Notes: generated from the sequence alone by a model not told the origin. Shown: positions 1 to 5,114, numbered from the stretch's first letter. The stretch: DNA of 9,187 bases from CAYUNT01 sp964446285 (GCA_964446285.1 CAYUNT010000182.1:1-9187); one strand, 5' to 3'. Translations and numbers: made by a program.

Positions 1-526
1 CGTGGGCGGAGCCTGTGAGTTGCGGGTTGTGGGTTGTGAGTTGTGAGTTGTGAGAAAGAGAGTGGTCAGTGGTCAGTGGGCAATGGGCAGAGCCGGAGAG
101 TTGTGGGGGCTGAGTTGTGAGTTGTGAGCGGGGAGTCGGGAGTGGGGGAGTAGGAGAGGGAGGAGGAGGCGTGAGTTGGGAAGGATCAATGCGGGCGGTC
201 AGGCAGGGAAGGCCCAGTTCGGTTGCGAGAGTTTCGACAAATCGCTGGTCTTCATCCGCGTCCGCGCCGCGAAGGCCGTGATGGACGTGCGCCAGAATGA
301 GTGTCCATGCGCATTTGCGGCAGGATCGGGGGGCGCGCTTTTGACTGGCCCCAGCCAGGGCGCGCGCGAGGAAAACCGAGTCCGCGCCTCCGGAAACGGC
401 GACGAGCAGGCGCGCCTCGCCCTCCGGAAAAATCGGCCAATCGAGCGCGCGCCGCGCCAGGCGGTCCACAGCGCCAGGCGGCTTTTGGCTTTTTGCGGCG
501 CACGCGGCGTCACGGCGGTCTTTCAA
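1..526 (-). CDS. tilS: tRNA(Ile)-lysidine synthase TilS, N-terminal part (runs off the window edge)
   Basis: TilS uses ATP and lysine to convert the wobble cytidine of tRNA-Ile(CAU) to lysidine, so that the tRNA reads AUA. The frame is open from about 526 to base 1. It shows LLVAVSGGADSVFLARAL, containing the PP-loop ATP-binding motif SGGADS (residues about 45-50, 394-377), then LILAHVHHGLRGADADEDQ (HVHHGLRG at 289-266), then FVETLATELGLPCLTARID. These are the hallmark N-terminal blocks of TilS. The TTG at 526 overlaps the stop of the upstream lipoprotein gene (TTGA), implying coupling; an in-frame GTG at 469 is the alternative start and fits family length better. After residue 115, where the family continues with an Arg/Glu-rich helix, the frame enters a Ser/Gln/Leu/Thr/Pro-rich stretch of at least 60 residues encoded by a heptamer repeat. 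Whether the rest of TilS resumes lies outside the window, so a broken gene cannot be excluded. Confidence 0.85.
   Translation of the reverse strand, partial: MKDRRDAACAAKSQKPPGAVDRLARRALDWPIFPEGEARLLVAVSGGADSVFLARALAGASQKRAPRSCRKCAWTLILAHVHHGLRGADADEDQRFVETLATELGLPCLTARIDPSQLTPPPPSPTPPLPTPRSQLTTQPPQLSGSAHCPLTTDHSLSHNSQLTTHNPQLTGSAH
12..180. repeat. Degenerate heptanucleotide tandem repeat tract (unit GTTGTGA on plus)
   Basis: Bases 12-53 are six consecutive 7-mers (CCTGTGA, GTTGCGG, GTTGTGG, then GTTGTGA three times). Bases 61-88 are four more of a related type (AGTGGTC twice, AGTGGGC, AATGGGC). GTTGTGA recurs at 114-127, and 128-180 is a degenerate G/A-rich continuation (GTCGGGA, GTGGGGG, AGTAGGA, GAGGGAG). 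The plus strand is purine-rich and full of TGA. The minus strand has no stop codon in the frame of the TilS gene. It resembles the short tandemly repeated heptamers described in cyanobacteria and seen in other bacteria; that comparison is from memory. Confidence 0.85.
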
Positions 527-846
527 GGGACAATTTCCATGACAGGATTCGGCGCGGCGGGCAGGCTTTCGAGGTCAAGGTCCTTGCGCAGGCGGTAGCG
601 GAATTCATTGCGCTCGCAAGCGGTCCAGCCTTCGTCCTTCATCAGCTGCTCGGCGCGCTGCAACGACCCTGTTTCAATGAAATTCTGTTTCATGCGCAGA
701 TAACGCGCATCCTCGATGAAACACTTGCCCGCGCATCCGGCAAGCGCAAGCGCGGCGGCGAGGATAAAGGGAATTCTAAATGAAAATCCTTTTATTTCGC
801 GCTTTTTCGCGTTTTTCGCGGTGTCAATTGCGGTTTTATGGGTCAT
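523..846 (-). CDS. Small lipoprotein of unknown function (107 aa)
   Basis: Not assigned to a family. The protein has a basic N-terminus (residues about 9-20), a hydrophobic stretch RIPFILAAALALAGC and a lipobox LAGC with the lipid-accepting Cys at residue 38, so it is predicted to be exported and lipid-anchored. The mature part (about 70 residues) is hydrophilic and charged, with two further cysteines (about 42 and 77) that could form a disulfide. The ATG at 846 overlaps the stop of the upstream pentapeptide/J/TPR gene as TGATG; a GTG three bases earlier (849) is the alternative start. The gene ends by overlapping the TTG start of tilS. The n-region of the signal peptide (TAKNAKKREIK) is encoded by a 9-bp repeat, so this segment may have been acquired late. 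Function unknown; lipoprotein call fairly firm. Confidence 0.75.
   Translation of the reverse strand: MTHKTAIDTAKNAKKREIKGFSFRIPFILAAALALAGCAGKCFIEDARYLRMKQNFIETGSLQRAEQLMKDEGWTACERNEFRYRLRKDLDLESLPAAPNPVMEIVP
794..820. repeat. 9-bp tandem repeat (TTTTTCGCG) inside the lipoprotein signal peptide
   Basis: TTTTTCGCG occurs exactly at 803-811 and 812-820, with a degenerate third unit (ATTTCGCG) just before at 794-801. On the coding (minus) strand the unit reads CGCGAAAAA and encodes the Lys/Asn/Arg-rich residues before the hydrophobic signal core. Confidence 0.7.
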
Positions 847-1964
847 CACTTCAGATTCCGTGCCAATTCGGCGAGTTTCATGTTATGGCGCGCGTCGGCG
901 TTGTCGGGATTCAGGGCCAGGGCCTTCTGATACGACTGAATCGCGAGGTCATACATCCCTTTTTCGAAGTATTTTATGCCAAGATTGTAATATAATCGGT
1001 CGTTTGTGGGATTCGCCTCGATCAGTTGCTTGTAATCCTCGATTGTGTATTCGGAAATTTGCTTTCTGGGCGCCGCCGAAGCGCCGGGCGCGCCCTTGGG
1101 CGGGCTGAGATGCGCTGCCGGGCGGGCGCGGTGGCGCGTCAGGGATTTGTAAGCGTGCTGAACGCGCTGAAACTCGCGCTGAGCCACCACGCGCAGTTTT
1201 TCCCCGAGGGCATCGACGCGGTCGGGATGATATTCCATCGCGCGTTTGCGATAAGCGCGCTGGATGTCCTCGATGCCCGCGTCGCTGGCGATTCCGAGGA
1301 TTTTATAGCAATCCTCTTCGTGAAAAAGGTCGTCGTGCGACTCCTCGGGCGCGATGCGGCTGGCGCGCCGTTTCTCCTCGGCTGTCTGGGCAACAGTTTT
1401 GCCATCGACAATGGCCTGCGCCCAGCCGTGGAGCGACTGAGTCTGCTCGGGAGTGAGTTTGACGCCGGTGAAATTGGCGTCCTCGACCTTCGCGCCCTCG
1501 ACCTTCGCGCCGCCGAATTGGACGTATTTGAAGGTTGCGCCTCGGAAATCCGCGTTTGCGAGATTGGCGCCAGCCAGATTGGCGCCGATGAAATATGCGC
1601 CGCCGCATTTGGCCGACTGCATATCCGCGCCCTCGGCGCTTGTGTCCACGAGGTTGGCCCCTTCGAGGCGCGCCACCTGGAGATTGGCCCGCGAAAGGTA
1701 GGCGTTGGCGAGATTGGCGCGGCGCAAATCCGCATACGAGAGATTCGCCTCTGTGAAATCCGCCCCGGCGAGATCGGCGTTGAACAGTTGGATCGCAGCG
1801 AGATTGCAGCGCGAAAAATTGTAGTCCTTGAGATCGGCGTTTTTCAGATCGGCCTGCGCAAGGTCCGCGGCGCCTGCCCGGGCGCGGAAATCGTTCCACG
1901 CCGCCGCGCCGCCATAGGATTTCAGGCATTCGCGAAGGAATTGCAGGGCTTTTTCATCGGCCAT
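846..1964 (-). CDS. Pentapeptide-repeat / J-domain / TPR fusion protein (372 aa)
   Basis: Three recognisable modules lie in one chain with no signal peptide, so it is probably cytoplasmic. Residues about 33-165 are A(D/N)LxX pentapeptide repeats (for example ADLAQADLKNADL, ANLSYADLRRANL), expected to fold as a right-handed quadrilateral beta-helix. Residues about 217-276 are a J domain with the DCYKILGI start and the HPD motif at 246-248, which stimulates the Hsp70 (DnaK) ATPase. Residues about 322-372 are a TPR pair (NLGIKYFEKGMYDLAIQSYQKALALNPDNADAR). A linker (about 166-216) joins the helix to the J domain and a Pro/Ala-rich linker (about 278-302) joins the J domain to the TPRs. The start is supported by GGAG ten bases upstream. 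The stop overlaps the next gene. Inference: a co-chaperone that brings DnaK to a client bound by the TPR or beta-helix. No Gly/Phe or zinc domain is present, so it is not canonical DnaJ. Confidence 0.9.
   Translation of the reverse strand: MADEKALQFLRECLKSYGGAAAWNDFRARAGAADLAQADLKNADLKDYNFSRCNLAAIQLFNADLAGADFTEANLSYADLRRANLANAYLSRANLQVARLEGANLVDTSAEGADMQSAKCGGAYFIGANLAGANLANADFRGATFKYVQFGGAKVEGAKVEDANFTGVKLTPEQTQSLHGWAQAIVDGKTVAQTAEEKRRASRIAPEESHDDLFHEEDCYKILGIASDAGIEDIQRAYRKRAMEYHPDRVDALGEKLRVVAQREFQRVQHAYKSLTRHRARPAAHLSPPKGAPGASAAPRKQISEYTIEDYKQLIEANPTNDRLYYNLGIKYFEKGMYDLAIQSYQKALALNPDNADARHNMKLAELARNLK
1470..1868. repeat. 15-bp coding repeats of the pentapeptide domain
   Basis: A periodic DNA pattern of about 15 bp recurs on the plus strand (GAGATTGGCG-like units, for example around 1560-1600 and 1680-1745). 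It is explained by the pentapeptide repeats encoded on the minus strand and is not an independent element. Confidence 0.75.
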
Positions 1965-2143
1965 GACGCTCGTTCTCCTCTGTTATGGGGGAGGCCTGGT
2001 GGAAAATGGAGTGCGCAGCGAGGCGAACGGCTCCTCGGTTTCCGCAGGCTATTTTGTCCGCGCCTGGGAATGGGGGCAAGAAGGATTGGCGCGAGAAGGC
2101 CATAGAAATGCGTAAGGATTGCGCGCGAAAATTGCGGAGAAGA

Positions 2144-2187
2144 TGCGCGGAGTATGCATGGAGTGTGCACGGACTGTGCGCGGGGCG
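2144..2187. repeat. Four 11-bp tandem units in the divergent promoter region
   Basis: Units are TGCGCGGAGTA (2144-2154), TGCATGGAGTG (2155-2165), TGCACGGACTG (2166-2176) and TGCGCGGGGCG (2177-2187). The conserved core is TGC..GG..TG. The period of 11 bp is close to one DNA helical turn, so all units would face the same side of the duplex. Confidence 0.7.
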
Positions 2188-2197
2188 CATCGTTCGA

Positions 2198-2227
2198 TTG
2201 ACACTGTTCAAGCGCGGGGCGTAGTCG
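2198..2227 (+). promoter_or_regulatory. Possible promoter for the lipoprotein gene at 2284
   Basis: A perfect TTGACA (-35) lies at 2198-2203. The matching -10 is poor (TAGTCG at 2222-2227 with an 18-bp spacer). It lies directly after the 11-bp repeats and leaves a leader of about 50 bases before the ATG. Confidence 0.3.
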
Positions 2228-2283
2228 GCGCGCGCAAGGGCGGATTCCGCCTGCGCCATTGTTTTTCCGCGGGAGATTCATTC

Positions 2284-3057
2284 ATGAATACGACCATTGC
2301 GATCCACAGCCATCGCCTGGAGCGGGAGGCAGAAGCGGACCAGCCGCGCGCGAGTGCGGAGCCTCGCGATCCCAGAAATAGGGGAACGCGAAAGCGCATG
2401 GACGAGCGTCCGCGCATGGGCGAACATCAGCGCATGGGCGAGCGCTGGCTTGGGGGCGCATGGCGGGGAGTGGCGCTCGCCTCCGCGCTGGCTGGGGCCG
2501 GGTTTCTGCTTCTTTGCAGCGGATGCACAACGGCGAAGGTTTTCGTCACGCCCCTGACCGTCGCCCGCGATGTGGTGGATATGCCCGTGGTCACGCTGAC
2601 GAATTTTCTCGACCTCATTGCGATCAACAGCGGGGGGCCGAGCGCGCAGGCCGGACCACACTGGAGCTGGCGCGGCGGATTTGATTTTTCGATCGGACTC
2701 AACTTGGCGGGCGTGATTTTCAAGACGCTGGCAGTGAGCGTCGGGGCTGTGGACTATGTGGCGTGCCGCTCGATCTGGCCGGAATCGCCCTGGGGATTAA
2801 GTCCGTTCAAGAAGAAGGGGAAATCGTGGTGGAGCCTGTATTTTCCGAGCACGAGGGCGCTGTGGGCCGCGCCGAAAAAAGCCCCCGAAACGCCGCCCCC
2901 GCCCGCGCCATCGCCCGCTCCAGCGTCAGCGCAGCCCGCGCCTGCTCCAGCCCCGGCGCCATCGCCATCCAAATCGTCCGGGCAAACGGCGAAACGCAGT
3001 GCTTCCGTGGCGAAATCCCCGGCCTCTTCTTCTTCTTCCGCGCCCGCTAGAAAATGA
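2284..3057 (+). CDS. Lipoprotein with Pro/Ala-rich C-terminal tail, unknown function
   Basis: No family recognised. A hydrophobic stretch (residues about 62-78, VALASALAGAGFLLL) ends in the lipobox CSGC with Cys81. The mature domain (about 82-195) contains VARDVVDMPVVTLTNFLDL, a Trp-rich patch (HWSWRGG) and SPFKKKGKSWWSLYFP. Residues about 196-257 are low-complexity Pro/Ala then Ser/Lys, typical of a wall- or periplasm-spanning tail. The start at 2284 has a good GGAG with 8-base spacing, but 80 residues before the lipobox Cys is unusually long. In-frame ATGs at 2398, 2416 and 2434 lie in three 18-bp repeats; the last would place the Cys at residue 31, a normal signal peptide, though without a clear ribosome-binding site. 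Upstream start and lipoprotein targeting are therefore in tension. It is the only plus-strand gene in the window. Confidence 0.7.
   Translation: MNTTIAIHSHRLEREAEADQPRASAEPRDPRNRGTRKRMDERPRMGEHQRMGERWLGGAWRGVALASALAGAGFLLLCSGCTTAKVFVTPLTVARDVVDMPVVTLTNFLDLIAINSGGPSAQAGPHWSWRGGFDFSIGLNLAGVIFKTLAVSVGAVDYVACRSIWPESPWGLSPFKKKGKSWWSLYFPSTRALWAAPKKAPETPPPPAPSPAPASAQPAPAPAPAPSPSKSSGQTAKRSASVAKSPASSSSSAPARK
2395..2448. repeat. Three 18-bp tandem units encoding R-M-x-E-x-x
   Basis: Units start CGCATGG at 2395, 2413 and 2431 and encode RMDERP, RMGEHQ and RMGERW. Each contains an in-frame ATG, so the repeat creates three candidate start codons for the lipoprotein. CGCATGG appears once more at 2458. Confidence 0.7.
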
Positions 3058-3089
3058 GACGTATGGGACGAATGAGACAAATGGGACAA
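3054..3089. repeat. 9-bp tandem repeat starting at the lipoprotein stop codon
   Basis: Four 9-bp units run ATGAGACGT (3054-3062), ATGGGACGA (3063-3071), ATGAGACAA (3072-3080), ATGGGACAA (3081-3089). The TGA stop of the lipoprotein gene (3055-3057) is part of the first unit. The tract fills most of the gap to the tRNA. Confidence 0.8.
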
Positions 3090-3122
3090 ATACAGCGATA
3101 ATCTGCGGCGATTTGAAATTCG

Positions 3123-3212
3123 TGGTGCCACGGGCGGGAATCGAACCCGCACCCTCCGAATGGGAGGTCCGGATTTTAAGTCCGGTGCGTCTGCCTGTTC
3201 CGCCACCGTGGC
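3123..3212 (-). tRNA. tRNA-Leu (anticodon UAA), 90 nt with encoded CCA
   Basis: Reads UUA codons. On the minus strand the acceptor stem GCCACGG (3212-3206) pairs with CCGTGGC (3133-3127), followed by discriminator A (3126) and encoded CCA (3125-3123). The D-arm region is GGCGGAACAGGCAGACGC, typical of leucine tRNAs. The anticodon arm is CCGGA-CTTAAAA-TCCGG, giving anticodon TAA. A long variable arm (CCTCC-cattc-GGAGG) marks a class II tRNA, and the T-arm is GCGGG-TTCGATT-CCCGC. All stems pair. Confidence 0.97.
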
Positions 3213-3234
3213 GCGCGAATCACGCACCGGAAGG

Positions 3235-3264
3235 ATTGTGGCCGCAAAGACCGCAAAACGCCAA
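3235..3264 (-). promoter_or_regulatory. Possible promoter of tRNA-Leu
   Basis: On the minus strand TTGGCG (3264-3259) and CACAAT (3240-3235) are separated by 18 bp, about 20 bases upstream of the mature tRNA 5' end. Both boxes are only partial matches to consensus. The spacer consists of a CGCAAAG-type micro-repeat. Confidence 0.3.
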
Positions 3265-3355
3265 GGTTTTTTCAGCAGGCAGCGCCTGAATTCCGTTCCA
3301 TTCCGCGCGGCATTTGCCTGCGGCGTTAAGGCGGCCATTCACAAGTCCCAATCGG

Positions 3356-3760
3356 TCAATGACACTGGCAAAAACCGCCGGAGGACTGGATTTTGCCATC
3401 GAGAAACGCGCGAACCGCCTCATCCAACGGCATGGGGGATTCGAGGGCGAACACATGAATGCCCGCCTCGCGCAGATCATCGGCGGCCCGGCGCCCCATG
3501 CCAAGGCACAGGACGATATCGCAATCGTGCAGCGCCTGCAAAATAGGCGCATGGCTGTGCGGGGCGTCGTTGTGATGATGCTGCTGTTCCGGGGCATCCG
3601 TTTCATTGCATTCGCCGCGCGCGTGGGCGGTGAAGCGGTTCGGGCGGATTTCCCGGTTTTGGATGACGCCATCGAGCGCCTCGAACACCGCAAAGGCGCT
3701 GCAGCGTCCAAAATGAGGCGAAATGCCTGTTCCATCCATTGTGGGAAGAGCGATTTTCAT
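3356..3760 (-). CDS. NifX/NifB-type dinitrogenase iron-molybdenum cofactor biosynthesis family protein (134 aa)
   Basis: The family binds FeMo-cofactor precursors or other Fe-S/metal clusters; most members outside nitrogen-fixation loci have no proven role. The protein starts MKIALPTMDGTGISPHFGRC, with the characteristic SPHFGRCSAFAVFE block (residues 14-27), and has the core DCDIVLCLGMGRRAADDLREAGIHVFA (79-105). Two additions could bind metal: a His-rich loop (residues about 61-70, HHHNDAPHSH) and the C-terminal CQCH. The ATG at 3760 has AAGGAG nine bases upstream; an extension to 3799 lacks such a site. No nif structural genes are in the window, so nitrogen fixation is not implied. The gene follows the OsmC terminator and so probably has its own promoter, but it belongs with the DUF134/Prx/OsmC set by association known for these families. 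Confidence 0.88.
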   Translation of the reverse strand: MKIALPTMDGTGISPHFGRCSAFAVFEALDGVIQNREIRPNRFTAHARGECNETDAPEQQHHHNDAPHSHAPILQALHDCDIVLCLGMGRRAADDLREAGIHVFALESPMPLDEAVRAFLDGKIQSSGGFCQCH

Positions 3761-3803
3761 TGGTTGATGCTCCTTGCAGCCGCTGAAAAATGAATCCATC
3801 GCG

Positions 3804-3832
3804 GCGATTGTGCTTTGTCTGCACGCAATCGC
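3804..3832. promoter_or_regulatory. Inverted repeat upstream of the NifX-type gene
   Basis: GCGATTGTGC (3804-3813) and GCACGCAATCGC (3821-3832) pair through GCGATTG/CAATCGC and TGC/GCA with a two-base bulge and a 7-base loop. It lies about 44 bp before the start codon, in a position for an operator or a leader hairpin. A separate 8-bp palindrome TATGCATA is at 3837-3844. Confidence 0.4.
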
Positions 3833-3901
3833 GCCGTATGCATAACGGGCGCGAAAAGGGCATGGGGAGAGGGAGAAGGGGGACCGCGGAGGCGGACCCT
3901 G

Positions 3902-3958
3902 AAAAAAAAGCGCGCCGGAGAATGCTTTGCCCGGCCCGGGTTTTACATGCTCCGGCGC
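3902..3958 (-). terminator. Rho-independent terminator after the OsmC gene
   Basis: On the minus strand GCGCCGGAG (3958-3950) pairs perfectly with CTCCGGCGC (3920-3912), followed by GC and an eight-T run (3909-3902). The 29-base loop contains an inner GC-rich pairing (CCCG/CGGG). It begins about ten bases after the OsmC stop codon, ending the Prx-OsmC transcript and separating NifX. Confidence 0.88.
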
Positions 3959-3968
3959 TGTCTGGGTT

Positions 3969-4388
3969 CTACACTTCGATAACCACCTGCACGGGGCAGC
4001 GGAGCGACGCGGAAACGGGACAGGCTTTCTCGACCTTGTCTTTCATGCGCCGGATGAATTCGGCGTCGCGCGGGTTTTCGACCTCGATAGAAATGCGCGC
4101 CTCGATGGCGGCGAATCTCAATCCCTCCGGGGTTTTTTCCATGCGCCCGCTGGCGTGCGTCCGGTAAGAGCGGAGTGTGATTCCCGCCCGGTCGATGAAA
4201 TACAGGAATGTGCTCATCAGGCACGATGCGATCGATGCCACAAGCAGGTCCTCGGGGGTCCAGAATCCGCCCGGCCCGCCGAATTCCTTCGGGGTTGCGA
4301 CGGAAAGCGGATCGCCGGCTTCGGCACATGACAAAGCGGATTTTTTTCCGCCCTCCCATGCGAGATTTACTTCGTAGGTGAAAGCCAT
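3969..4388 (-). CDS. OsmC/Ohr family protein (139 aa)
   Basis: OsmC-family enzymes reduce organic hydroperoxides with a pair of cysteines, using lipoyl or small-thiol reductants. The protein has the family features: N-terminal MAFTYEVNLAWEGG, the PEDLLVASIASC block with Glu46 and the first Cys (residue 56), and the second conserved Cys (123) in KACPVSASLRCPVQV. The length matches the family. The ATG at 4388 is chosen; a GTG three codons upstream lies only three bases from the AAGGAG, too close, while the ATG is 12 bases away, slightly long. It follows the peroxiredoxin gene by 39 bp on the same strand and is followed at once by a strong terminator, so the two probably share a transcript. The OsmC subfamily cannot be distinguished from Ohr-like relatives with certainty. 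Confidence 0.92.
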   Translation of the reverse strand: MAFTYEVNLAWEGGKKSALSCAEAGDPLSVATPKEFGGPGGFWTPEDLLVASIASCLMSTFLYFIDRAGITLRSYRTHASGRMEKTPEGLRFAAIEARISIEVENPRDAEFIRRMKDKVEKACPVSASLRCPVQVVIEV

Positions 4389-4427
4389 GAATCGCACTGG
4401 CTCCTTTGCAGGGGATTGATGTTTTCC

Positions 4428-5114
4428 TTATTTGGGGCACTTTTTCAGCGTCATGAACCAATCGAGAACCTTGGTGTCTTTGGCCGGTTTTTCGACGCGC
4501 TCCTTGGCGATGCCGCACGAACCGGGAGGCGGGACGATAACGTCGTCGCCCGGCTGCCAGTTGGCGGGCGTGGCCACCTTGTGCGTGTCCGAGAACTGCA
4601 TGGCGGTGAGCAGCCGCTTAATCTCCTGCATGTTGCGTCCGTTCGAGAGCGGATAATAGAGAATGGCGCGCACAATGCCATTGGGGTCGATGAAAAACAC
4701 GGCGCGGACGGCCTGCGTATTGCTCGCGCCAGGCTGAAGCATTCCATAGGCGCGCGAAACGTCCATCGTCAGGTCGCTGATTACCGGGAACATGACTTCG
4801 ACGTTTTTCATGTCCTTGAAGGCAATCTTTTCCCGGATGGTGCGCAGCCAGGCGATGTGGCTGTATGTGCTGTCGATGGAGAGGCCCACGAGCTCGCAGT
4901 TGAGCGCTTTGAACTCCGCCGCCATCGAGGCGAAGGTCATGAATTCGGTGGTGCAGACGGGCGTGAAGTCCGCCGGATGGCTGAAGAAAATCACCCATTT
5001 CCCTTTGTAGTCGCCAGGGAAGTTGATTTTCCCCTGCGTAGTTTCCGCGGTGAATTCGGGCGCTGGCTCTCCGATTAGCGGAAGGCGTTTGGGCGTTTTG
5101 TCGTCGCAGGTCAT
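4428..5114 (-). CDS. Peroxiredoxin of the Prx6 / archaeal AhpC-like type (228 aa)
   Basis: A thiol peroxidase that reduces hydrogen peroxide and organic peroxides in the cytoplasm. The catalytic block HPADFTPVCTTEF contains Thr51, Pro52 and peroxidatic Cys54. Conserved downstream parts include LVGLSIDSTYSHIAWL, FPVISD, VRAVFFIDPNGIVRAILYYP and the NGRNMQEIKRLL segment with ATPANWQPGDDVIVPP, which is diagnostic of the Prx6 group and its C-terminal dimer domain. Two more cysteines lie in the C-terminal extension (Cys200 in GSCG and Cys226 in KKCPK), as in archaeal members that form internal disulfides. Start: AAGGAG seven bases before the ATG. It lies 106 bp after the DUF134 gene and 39 bp before OsmC. 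The electron donor is not visible. Confidence 0.95.
   Translation of the reverse strand: MTCDDKTPKRLPLIGEPAPEFTAETTQGKINFPGDYKGKWVIFFSHPADFTPVCTTEFMTFASMAAEFKALNCELVGLSIDSTYSHIAWLRTIREKIAFKDMKNVEVMFPVISDLTMDVSRAYGMLQPGASNTQAVRAVFFIDPNGIVRAILYYPLSNGRNMQEIKRLLTAMQFSDTHKVATPANWQPGDDVIVPPPGSCGIAKERVEKPAKDTKVLDWFMTLKKCPK

Larger units (their letters stand above)
1965..2283. other. Divergent intergenic region (319 bp)
   Basis: The region separates the minus-strand pentapeptide operon from the plus-strand lipoprotein gene. I see no convincing gene in it. It holds four 11-bp tandem units (2144-2187), a TTGACA box (2198-2203) and the ribosome-binding site GGAG at 2272-2275 for the gene starting at 2284. 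The minus-strand gene has its own GGAG about ten bases before its ATG. Confidence 0.6.

Noticed and set aside
12..127. CRISPR-like array at the left edge
   Set aside because: The units are contiguous 7-mers with no unique spacers and no cas genes are present.
176..783. Plus-strand open frames and a 104-aa minus-strand frame (199-513) at the left end
   Set aside because: They are out of frame with TilS, whose PP-loop and HVHHGLRG motifs identify the true frame of this stretch.
1026..2105. Long plus-strand open frame across the pentapeptide gene
   Set aside because: It is the antisense of the repeated coding sequence; GC-rich periodic codons keep it open. The minus-strand product has three recognisable domains and a ribosome-binding site.
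3267..3288. Terminator made of CAGGC-AGC-GCCTG next to a T-run
   Set aside because: The T-run lies on the wrong side of the hairpin for plus-strand transcription, and on the minus strand the hairpin is followed by A, not T.
2754..3338. Minus-strand open frame spanning the lipoprotein tail, the 9-bp repeat and the tRNA
   Set aside because: It runs through a tRNA gene and is kept open by Ala/Gly-rich antisense of the Pro-rich tail and by the SHxSH repeat antisense of ATGAGAC units.
3356..3760. Evidence for nitrogen fixation
   Set aside because: NifX-type domains are common outside nif loci, and no nitrogenase genes are in the window.
3760..3799. Upstream start for the NifX-type protein
   Set aside because: The AAGGAG at nine bases before the ATG at 3760 and the family start MKIA favour the shorter product.
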